Source of the DNA: Hippopus hippopus
Taxonomy: Eukaryota; Mollusca; Bivalvia; Cardiida; Cardiidae
Assembly: GCA_946811185.2 (NCBI GenBank)
Contig: OX328106.1
Span: 4,586,746 to 4,650,745 of the forward strand
Length of the DNA stretch: 64,000 nt
Direction of reading: 5' to 3'
The notes under the pieces were generated by a model that worked only from the letters and a program-made list of their open reading frames with translations, had not been told where the DNA came from and ran no database searches. Shown here one piece after another: positions 10,951-21,200 of this stretch. The translations under genes and the position numbers were made by a program. The stretch's first letter is position 1, and the number at the start of each line of letters is the position of its first letter.

Positions 10951-11566
10951 TTTAGCTCTACTGGCTGAAAGCCAGCAGAGCTTATGTCATGGTATGGTTT
11001 CCGTCGTCCGTCCGTCTGTCCGTCCGTTAGTCTTTTTCTTGTTTACGCGATAAAGTCTGCATTTGTGGTCAGATTTTCACGAAACTTGCACAGTTTGTTT
11101 ATCTCATCAATAGCTTGAACCCTATCGATTTTGAAAAAAATCCAACAAACAGTATGGGAAAAGTAGCCATTTGAAGTTGAAAATTGCAATTTCTTGTTTA
11201 TGCGATAAAGTCTGCATTTGATGTCAGATTTTCATGAAACTTGCACAGTTTGTTTATCTCATCAATAGCTTGAACCCTATAGATTTTGAAAAAAATCCAA
11301 CAAACAGTTTGGGAAAAGTAGCCATTTGAAGTTGAAAATTTCCATTTCTTGTTTACGCAGCATTTGTTGTCAGATTTTCGTGAAACTTGCACAGTTTGTT
11401 TGGCTTACACTGTCTTAGTGGGTTCATGCCCAGTTGTAAGAACACCCACCATTTTTTTGTGTTTTTATGTCTTTTTTCTTTTTGCATCATAATTCATAAT
11501 GTATGCTAGCAAAAAAGCAAAATCACTGCCAGTAGAGCGATTTTAGGCCCTCAAGGGCCTCTAGTT
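10951..11566 (+). mobile_element. Helentron/HINE-like element, CTACTGGC family, copy 1
   Basis: TAGCTCTACTGGC left end, (CCGT)n, about 2.5 core units of roughly 165 bp, GCCAGTAGAGCGA, hairpin GGCCCTCAAGGGCC then TCTAGTT. Confidence 0.8.
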
Positions 11567-11665
11567 TTAACCCTTTATTAATCGAACAGTCCTTTTATTT
11601 TTTCATCTGCAAATCCCTTATAAATTTAAACATGTCTAAAATTTTGTTGTTCAGTAAAGAGTTAA
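11567..11665 (+). mobile_element. P1 MITE, internally deleted (99 bp)
   Basis: Both TTAA ends and the right block are present, but the palindrome is gone. It shares its right TTAA with the next copy. Confidence 0.75.
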
Positions 11666-11889
11666 CCCTTTACCACGCAATCCTGAGTTTTAACGACTCT
11701 GAGGAAAAAAGCCTCTTGAAAACATGGTGGGCAAAGGAGAAAATGCTGGCAACCAGCATTTTCTCCTTTTCCCACCATGTTTTCTACCTTTTCCAAAACA
11801 AAATACGCCATTCAGCCACATTCAATTTGTCATCTGCAAATGCTTTCAATTTGGACTAGTCTAAAATTTTGTTGTCTGGTAAACGGTTC
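11662..11889 (+). mobile_element. P1 MITE, full length
   Basis: TTAACCCTTTACCACGC to GGTAAACGG; the core has GGCAACC at its centre. Confidence 0.9.
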
Positions 11890-11975
11890 AGGAGAGGTTT
11901 TCAGATTCTGAATACATTGTCTCTTTACTGAAACGAAATGTTTTGGGTACTCATTATTTGTTGATTGTATGGTGT

Positions 11976-12203
11976 TTAACCCTTTACCACACAATGACGA
12001 CTTTTGACTCCCCGGATAGAGAAGGCTTTTGAAAACATTGTGGGAAAAGGAGAAAATGCTGGTAACCAGCATTTTCTCCTTTTCCCACAATGTTTTCTAC
12101 CCTATCAAAGAAAAATAATTTAATATGATCCACATTGAAACTGTCCTCTGCAAATGCTTTCAATTCGGACAGGTCTAAAATTGGTCGTGTGGTAAAGGGT
12201 TAA
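11976..12203 (+). mobile_element. P1 MITE inserted in a SINE
   Basis: 228 bases with TTAA at both ends inside a minus-strand SINE-II tail. The related SINE at 19313-19628 has one TTAA at the same place, so the TTAA is the target duplication. Confidence 0.95.
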
Positions 12204-12416
12204 TGTCATTTTCAACATTATTTCATTTATACCACGGTGGCCAGTGCACCCATATCCATGCTTTCCTGGAGTCTCTTTTACCAGTACCCTGCACAATTTT
12301 CGTTCCAAGCCACTGGCTGCTTTCCCAGATAAGCATTGTCAAAACAATGGTTAGTGGTGAGAGAGGAATGAATCCTGTCGCAATGACTATCATCAATCCT
12401 CAGAAAGAAATTGCCC

Positions 12417-12685
12417 CGCCCGGGTGGCTCAGTGGTGAGGGTGTCAGACTCATGACCTGGTGGTTGTGAGTTCGATACCCGGTTGAGGCGAACTTTCTTT
12501 CCGGCGTATTTTCGCCTGTCACCTCTGCTGAAGCATGTGAGAAAAGTAGTCGGTGGCTTTGGAAAGAAAGTTGTGTTAGTACTGGTGTGAGAAAGCCAGG
12601 AAACACATGTGCGTCACCGACCGCCATGATATGACCTTCGCTGTTAAAGTGGCGTTAAACCCCAATACAACCAACCAACCAAATC
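12417..12685 (+). mobile_element. SINE-I (tRNA-headed), nested in a SINE-II
   Basis: GGTGGCTCAGTGGTGAGGG head and GTGAGTTCGATACCC B-box, tail GTTAAACCCCAATACAACC. Flanked by CAGAAAGAAATTG on both sides. Confidence 0.88.
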
Positions 12686-13032
12686 AGAAAGAAATTGGCC
12701 TAGCCAGGGATTGAACCCACGACCCCCTGTTCTCAAGTCTTGCACTCTACCAACTAAGCTACCAGAGCATGGCACCCATTTATCACAATTAGACAATTCT
12801 CACTAGTTACCACAATATAGGTTTGTGACAAAGAACAGCAGTACTTGTCAAATCAAAACTTCTTCTCTTATCTGCATCCCTGAGGGTTAAGTGTGTAAAA
12901 TGCGCATTTTATTTATGTCACAGTCTAAAGGTTGAAAATTCTACTATGGCAAAAACAGTGTGACATCCAGCTGATTACAAATTTTGACCTAGTAAACCTT
13001 TTTCCTCAGTAAAGACAACTTCATAAGGCTTT

Positions 13033-13552
13033 TCCTACACGGTCCTTTGGCCTAAAAAGGCCCGCCCGGGTGGCTCAGTGGTGAGCGTGTCGGACTCATG
13101 ACCTGGTGGTTGTGAGTTCGATACCCGGTTGAGGCGAACTTTCTTTCCGGCGTATTTTCGCTTCTCACCTCTGCTGAAGCATGTGAGAAAAGTAGTCGGT
13201 GGCTTTGGAAAGAAAGTTGTTTTCATACTGGTGTGAGAAAGCCAGGAAACACATGTGCGTCACCGACCGCCATGATATGACCTTCGCTGTTAAAGTGGCG
13301 TTAAACCCCAATACAACCAATACAACCAAATTGGCCTAAAAAAAAATGTCTGTGTTTAGGGTTTCCCTACCCTACCTAGAAAATGCTGCCGAGCCTAAAC
13401 TTCTTACGCTACGATTGAAAAAAAATATCTGTTGGGTGTGATTTCGGTACATGGTCCATGTAAAGACTTGCTGGAAAAAAAAGATAAATCCCTACCTACC
13501 TACAGCATCTCAGACCGAAACCCTAAACACGGATATTCTTTTGTTAGGCCTT
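13033..13552 (-). mobile_element. GGCCTAACA MITE, copy 2, split by a SINE-I
   Basis: TTTGGCCTAAAAA, SINE, then TTGGCCTAAAAA and the rest to TTTTGTTAGGCCTTA. Confidence 0.75.
13060..13327 (+). mobile_element. SINE-I, inserted in a GGCCTAACA MITE
   Basis: Same head and tail as the copy at 12417; flanked by TTGGCCTAAAAA on both sides. Confidence 0.88.
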
Positions 13553-13737
13553 ATTCACCAACCATCCTTTAGAACGTCTTTGTCTTTTTCTCCAAGATCT
13601 TCAAAATTTGAAAGTAACTTGGCCTCTAATTGGCTAAACCAAATGGTTTAGCCAATCAGAAGTTGTGTTACTTTTAAATTTACAAAAATCTGTAGAATAA
13701 GACAAAGAATGTTCTTAATAATGGTTGGTGAATATTG

Positions 13738-13903
13738 ACCCAGTTTCCAGCCTCGCTGGTAACACTAGGCTTTTTTTTTGTTGGGAGTGTTTTTGGGCAA
13801 GATAATTCAGAGCCCAGCTTAGTACTGGTGAAACCAAGGACATATATATGACTGACATAATGTTGAAATCAGTGTAAAACACCATCCAATGAAACATTCT
13901 GCC
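13738..13903 (+). mobile_element. SINE-III 3' part
   Basis: GGGAGTGTTTTTGGGC, AGCTTAGTACTGGTGAAACC, GTGTAAAACACCATCC. Confidence 0.7.
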
Positions 13904-14195
13904 AAAACTCTTTCCTGCAGGGACGTTGGAAGTTGTGTTTGTGGGACTAGTGGATTGATTAGTTAGTTAGTAGTGATCCATTATTTAGTAGACAAAATTG
14001 GATTTACGTTGTTGGTGACTGTTTTGTCAATATATAAATTACATTATCAACCTTGTCAGTATTGCTCTGTGGTGACTGTAGCCTGGCATTCAGGCTCTGC
14101 ATTTTAGTCATTCTAATAAACAAGGTACACAACTATAGTAAAACTACAGAAATAAATGTTGTTATTTGCCCTTTATCTAATATACAGGGTTAGGG

Positions 14196-14894
14196 TTAAA
14201 GATACCCATGTACTCATTTTAAGCCAAATATAACAAATTTTGTCGATGTTTTATCAAACTATATTCATTCTTGTGGCTTCATGACAAATATTACACACGG
14301 CGGTTGCGAGATTGCATAGATTATGAGGGATAGAAAATGTAATTTTGGACTTGGCTCCTATCCACTCAATCATTCGAGGATACCGCATGAGGCTTGTCAC
14401 TTGACTGTGTATGACCTTCGCCTTGCACATTCATGTCACTGGCAAGAAAGTGGAGTCTACTGAGTCGAGATACACCATGTGCACAGATGTACAATCTATG
14501 TCACATGAATCCAACAGCGATTTAGTTGAGGATGTCAGAATTTTATATCAAGAGTGCTGTGGAATGATTTTAAAGATGGTGCAAATGTAAATTTTGTATG
14601 TGCACATTAATATTTACAATTTTTGGACTGCTGAAAGAAGGGGAAAAGACATGATCCTACAAATAGACGAGTGCCCCATTTCCCATGTTGAAACATCAAG
14701 TATTCTAGCTTTCTAGTGATACACTCCTCCATTGTTTACAATTTTGACTTGACATAATTTTCTCCCTACCAAGATTCATTTCCAATAACAAATCTGAAAC
14801 TTTTTTGTGTTCTTTGGGGCCATAGATATTGCTAAGTTAATGATTTAAACACATGTCTGCATTTGGTTAAAATGAGTAGATGGGTATCTTTAAA
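14196..14894. mobile_element. 700 bp element with about 34 bp terminal inverted repeats
   Basis: TTAAAGATACCCATGTACTC at the left and GAGTAGATGGGTATCTTTAA at the right, with matching inner bases. No coding frame. Lies in the region before GPAM exon 1. Confidence 0.7.
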
Positions 14895-15154
14895 TCAGAC
14901 ACTGGAAACATTACATTAGTGTATTTGTTTTGCAGGTTTATTTTATATTCTTCCTCTAATGAAGTGCTCTATTTAACAGACTGGTACCAGTCTTTGGTGA
15001 CTGTAGTAGTCAAAGGTGTTGTGTCTAATCCATTATGCACAACAGACAAATGGAAAAAATGGGAACAGGCAAAACAGTCTTTATTCACCTTTTCACTCCA
15101 TCTTCATGATTATGCCAAAAGCAGCCCAAAAGAATGCAAATTTTTCAACTTTGA

Positions 15155-15232
15155 GACATGTTTAATTTCTTGTCTGCAAATGCTTTCAGCTTGGACAGGT
15201 CTAGAATTTTGTTGTTTGGTAAAAGAGTTTAA
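15155..15232 (+). mobile_element. P1 MITE right end fragment
   Basis: GTCTGCAAATGCTTTCAGC to GGTAAAAGAG; ends about 50 bases before the first GPAM exon. Confidence 0.65.
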
Positions 15233-15282
15233 TAGTAAAGTGTTTAAAAGAGTTGAATTGAGGTTGAAAATTTTTGTTTCAG

Positions 15283-18200
15283 GATGGTGATTAAAGGTTA
15301 GAGATGCCCGTGACTGACCTGCCTGATCTGGACCATGTATATGCCAAGTGGGAGAAAAAAGGTCCCCAGGGCTCAACATGGAATGGCAGAAATCCAGCAC
15401 AAAAGACGGACACAAATACAAATAGAGTGATAGAGAGTGGGAAGAAAAAATGGCAACAGAAATTTCAAGGTCAAAATCTTCAACCACTCCACAGGAAGAG
15501 GACAAGAGAGAAAAATAGGGTCGTAGCCTTGCCTATGGAAACTGTAAGCTATGTTTAGAAAATAGAGTTTATTTCATCAGCTTGTGGTTAATATGGGAAA
15601 ATATTTGCTAAAAAAGGGAAAGGTATGCGAAAATAACGAGTGCCGTAAGGCACGAGTTATTTTCGCGGACCTTTCCCTTTTGAGGCAAATATTTCCCCAT
15701 ATTAACCACAAGCTGATGAAATAAATTATATATTTCCTCTGATTATTTTGTCAACGAATGCCACTTTTAAAACTTAAAAACTTAAAAAACTTAAAAAAGT
15801 AGTTCCAGATTTTCGGCAGGAGGAAAATATTCACTGTGACGGGTAAATAATTCCCCCCAGCTTAAATTACGACATTTCTTTACCCATAACATTTCTAGAA
15901 ATAGACACATGAAATATAATATTGTCATTTACTATCACTCAACTAATAGTTGTCAAGCCTGATGTATGTACATTGTTGGTAACTTACAGGGCCTGAACTT
16001 TGGATGTCGTTGGTTTGATTTCCCAGCTTGACCAATTTCTTTTAGAGGATTAATGAAAGTCATTAAGACATGATTCATTTCGTGCAGCTTAATGGTTAGC
16101 ATATCTGACTCAAGACTTGGTGGTTACAGGTTCGATGTCCGGTTGCAGCAAACTTTCTTTTCGGGGATTTTTCGCCTCTCATCTCTGATGCATGTTATAT
16201 AGTAGTCCATGGCTTGGAAACAAAGTTGTGTCAGTAATGATGTAAGAAAGCTAGGAAACACACATGTTGGTGCACTGACCGCTGTGATATGACCTAAGCT
16301 TCAAAATGGCGTTAAACTCCAAAACAAAGAAACAAATGATTCATTATGCCCCCCTTCAACGAAGTGAGGGTATATTGCTTTGCTAATGTCGGTCAGTCGG
16401 TCCGTCGGTCGGTCCGTCGGTCGGTAGACCTTACCTTGTCCGGATGATAACTAGACACAGAATTGATCTAGGTTCGTCAAATTTGGCACAGACATGCATC
16501 TCGGAGTGTAGATGATCTCTATTGATTTTGAGGTCAATCGGTCAAAGGTCAAGGTCTCAGTGACCCTCAACATGTTGATAAATAGACCAAACCTTGTCCG
16601 GATGATAACTAGACACAGAATTAACCTAGGTTCATCACATTTGGCACAGACATGCGTCTCGGAGTGTAAATGATCCCTATTGATTTTGAGGTCAATTGGT
16701 CAAAGGTCAAGGTCACAGTGACCCTCAACATGTTTATACATAGACCAAACCTTGTCCGGATGATAACTAGACACAATTGACCTAGGTTTGTCACATTTGG
16801 CACAGACATGCATCTTGGAGTGTAGATGATCCCTATTGATTTTGAGGTCAATTGGTCAAAGGTCAAGGTCACAGTGACCATCAACATGTTGATATATAGA
16901 CCAAACCTTGTCCGGATGATAACTAGACACAGAATTGACCTAGGTTTATCAACGTTGGCACAGACATGCGTCTTGGAGTGTAGATGATCCCTATTGATTT
17001 TGAGGTCAATCAGTCAAAGGTCAAGGTCACAGTGACGGTCAACATGTTGATATATAGACCAAACCTTGTCCGGATGATAACTGGACACAGAATTGACCTA
17101 GGTTCGTCAAATTTGGCACAGACATTCGTCTTAGAGTGCAGATGATCCCTATCGATTTTGAAATTAATCCATGACAGGTCAAGGTCACAGTGGCCTTCAA
17201 CTTAATGACATATAGACCAAACCTTGTCCAGATGATAACTAGACACAGAATTGACCTAGGTCCTTCAAATTCTGTACAGACATTCATCTTGGAGTGTAAA
17301 TGATCCCTATCGATTTTAAGGTTAATCCGTGAAAGGTCAAGGTCACAGTGACCACCAGATGATTCAGGGCCCACGCTGCCGTTCGCCACTTGAGCCATTT
17401 GCTAAAAAAAAATTAAAGTGTCTCAGAAATCATCATATGTGGCTCAACTTGTGGCTCCAACATTTTATTCGCGTATAATTGGGGACGTAGTAAGCATCGA
17501 AGTCGACTGGGAAAAAGCGGAAGTCGAACGCGCGTGCCGAAAAGAAAATCGATAACCCAGTCTGTGTATCGCTGACTGTGTACAATCTTGTATGTATACA
17601 CACGGCGGTGTGTATAATTATGCGAACTGTTGACAGATTATCACGTTTAACAATTGAAGTGGGCTATAAATCAAAATGATGACATCGATATTTCCCAATC
17701 AATTCTTTTGATATCAGTTTATGAACTGTGCCACTTCCTGTATCAATGTGGCAGTAGGGGGGCATGACTATTTTACAAACAGACATCTTGTTCATATCTC
17801 AATGCTGAACATCGTTCTGAGGAAGCTGCTGGTTACCAGCATTTTCTTCTCTACCCACAATGTTTTCAAAAGGCTAATTCCTCAAGGTCTTTAACTCTTT
17901 ACCAAACAACAGAATTGTAGAATGGTCCAAATTGAACGCATTTGCAGATGACAAAATAAATGTGACTGAAAAATTGAAATTTGGTTTGGGAAGGGTGGAA
18001 AACATTGTTGGAAAAGGAGAAAATGCTGGTTACCAGCATTTTCTCCTTTTTCCACAATGTTTTCAAAAGGCTTCTTTCTCAGGGTCGCTAAAAGTCGGAA
18101 TTGTGTGGTAAAGAGTTAAAACTCGGATTTGTGGGGTAAAGGGTTAATCCTTTACCAAACAATCCCGTGTTTCAAGACCCTGTGGGAAAATGCTTTTGAA

Positions 18201-21200
18201 AACAGGGCCCTGCGTGGCTCCGTGGTAAAGTATAGGACTTGTGACCTGGAGGTCTAGGGTTCGAGCTTCACTGGATCCACTGGGTTTTTTCTTGGGAGTG
18301 TCCTTTGACAAAGCACGTCAAACCCCTAGCTTAGTACTGATGAAATTCAGGGAATACTTAGTTTAAACTTTATTTATTATGTTGATACAAATACACATGT
18401 AAAATAAAAGAAATGATACATGGTATAACAAGTTTCAAAGATTGATAGGTAGGATTGGAAAACAAGCTAAGAATAACTTATATTAATTCCTCTCCTAAGG
18501 GAATACTTGAATATGACTGTGAGCTGTTGCCGTGATATGACTGAAATAATGTTGAAAGCAGTGTAAAACACCATTCTGTGGATCAATTTTTTGAAAACAT
18601 TGTGGGAAAAAAAGAAATTCTGGTTGGTTTTTACTCTTTTGTATGCATAATTTGACTCACATTTTGTATCTGGTACTGCTTTCAATATTGACAAGTCCAA
18701 AATATTGTCATTTAGCAGAAAGTTAATTCTTCACCAAGTAAGACATTGAGGATATTTGTTTTTTATGGTGAAAGATCGAAATTTATTTCATCGAGTGAAC
18801 ATCATTGGTAATATTTTCACGAGTGGTGCAGCCATGAGTGAAAATATTACCGATGATGTTAACGAAAAAAACAAATATTCTATTTATTTCATGCTTTTAA
18901 CCCTTTCTGGGGGGGAACTTAATCAAAATCCAGTACCGAACTTCGGTTATTCCCTGTGGCGTACCCTTTCACCATAGCAACGCATTACCTTATTACGTCA
19001 AGCGTGAGAAATGTAAGGTAAATTACGTCATATTTCTATTTTACCTATATAACTAATGTGCGGGAACAACTGTTTCCGCCTCCAACTGAAGAGTTAGAAT
19101 ATAAAAATCGGTATTTTCACTGGTCGTAACCATATCGAAATAGCGAAAAATATTTCACCGATATTTCTCGATAACCTACTGGAAAGCATGAAATAAATAC
19201 AGGATATTTGTTTTTTTAACCTTTATTCTAACATTTTCCAGACAACAAAAATGTAGCATTACCCAAATTGAAAGCATTTGTAGATGACAAATACCAGAAA
19301 CATGTTATATGATTGATTGATTGATTGTATGGTGTTTAACGCCATTTTCAACATTATTTCAGTTACATCGCAGCAGCCAGTGCACCTATCCATGCGTTCC
19401 TGGAGTCTCTTTTACCAGTACTTCGCACAAATTTCTTTCCAAGCCACTGGCTGCTTTCCCACATAATCATCGTCAAAACAATGGTCAGCGGTGGGAGAGG
19501 AATGAATCCTGTCGCACTGACTATCATCAATCCTCAGAAAGAAACTGGCCGAGCCAGGGTCATGGCCAGGGATCGAACCCTGGACCCCGTGTTCTCAAGT
19601 CCTGCACTCTACCAACTGAGCTACTGGGGAATATTATATAAAGTGTGACTTGTCCATAAAAGGATAGAAATCATTTTGGGAAAAGGAGATATTGCTGATT
19701 ACCAGCATTTTCTTTTTTTCCCACAATGTTTTCAAAATTCGTCTTGTTTGGTAAAGAGGTAAGTGACCTTTAACCTTTTTATTCTTCAAGGTACAGAACA
19801 GTGTGATAGCACAGTTTAAGACGATGCCAACTATCTTGCCAGAACATTTCATTGTGTCTCGTCCACTGATGGGGCAGTGCTGCGATTGCATGCCAAATAG
19901 TCAGGTGAGTGCATTTACCTTGCTATGGGCATAAAGTCCGCCCTATGCTCAGAGACCACCCATGGAATGTAAGAAAGCTGGTCTCTTAAAGCAAGTGGTC
20001 TTAAAATGCAGTTTCATTTAAATTGAACCAACGAAGGATATGTGGTCTGACAAAAGAGGAGGTTGTTCAATACAGGTGGTCTCTTAGACAGTTTTCAACT
20101 GTATTTTGTTGCATTTCAATAAAGATACATACTTAACTATTTACCAGATGACACCAGAAGACTTGTTCAAATTGAAAACATTTGAAGACAACAAGTTAAA
20201 CGCCAATTTCTTTCCAAGGATCGATGATTGTCATTTTGACAGGATTTATTCCTCTCTCACTGCTGATCCTTGTCTGGAAGATTGTCAAAGAAACTCTAGG
20301 AAAGCATGAATAGGTGCACTGGCTACCATAATTTAACTGAAATGATATTGAAAATGGTGTTAAACGTTAAAAAATTATAAAACATGACAAAAATTATGGG
20401 ATGGTCTCCCAAAGGGCAGAAGCACGGGAGGAATAGGAGAGAATGCTGGTTACCAGTGTTTCCTCTTTATTGTACAATATTTTAAGATGTTTTATGTCTT
20501 CCCGAGTGACCGAAAGACAAGGAATCGTTTCACTGACTCAGAATCCTGGGAATGTGATTTTCATGTATAAATTGTGTTGAGGAATGTCCTGTTTCTGTAT
20601 ATGATAACTGTATGTAAATCGCTCGATCTGAAATCTGAAAAGGATATTGATTGTTATCTATTGCATGCTTAAACCTCTTACCAAACAATTCCTTGATTTA
20701 TCAACCCAGCAGAAGAGGGGTTTTGGAAACATTGTGGAGAAAGGAGAAAATGCTGGTAACCAGCATTTTCTCCTTTTCCAACAATGTTTTCTACAAATCA
20801 AAGACAGAGAGCATCTTTTGAGCTCCATTGAGTTTGCAGAAGAAAGATTTTTGATACATTTTTGGAAAAGGAGAAAATGCTGGTAACCAGCATTTTCTCC
20901 TTTTCCAACAATGTTTTCTACAATCCAAAGACAGAGAGCATCTTGAGCTACATTGACTTTGTCATCTGCAAATGCTTTCAATTTGGACTAGTATAATATT
21001 TTGTTGATTGTTAAAGAGCTAACGCTTTGTCAGTTGAAAAAATTTCAAATTCTTTTTTCAAAAAAATTAAAAATGTGCAGACAAAAATGTCATGCAGCTC
21101 AGCTGATAGGAGGTGCCTTTAAATGGTAGGAAAAATGTGGGAAAAGGACAAAATGCTGGTTGTCAGCAATTTTCCTTTTTCCCACAATATTTTCACATAC

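Larger units (their letters stand above)
11960..12775 (-). mobile_element. SINE-II (RUDI/V-SINE-like), interrupted by P1 and SINE-I
   Basis: Tail-first on the plus strand: ATTGTATGGTGTTTAA, body GGCCAGTGCACCC, head TTGAACCCACGACCC to the GAGCATGG edge. Confidence 0.82.
18144..18726 (+). mobile_element. P1 MITE split by a SINE-III insertion
   Basis: Left third to TTTTGAAAACA, then a SINE, then TTTTGAAAACATTGTGGG again and the rest of P1 to AAGTTAA. It shares its first TTAA with the preceding copy. Confidence 0.85.

Noticed and set aside
14880..15290. 136-codon plus-strand frame before GPAM exon 1
   Set aside because: It crosses the end of an inverted-repeat element, a P1 fragment and the exon 1 acceptor; no family likeness.
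16621..17398. Minus-strand frames of 88 and 119 codons
   Set aside because: They follow the 157-159 bp tandem cores of the GCCCCCC element.
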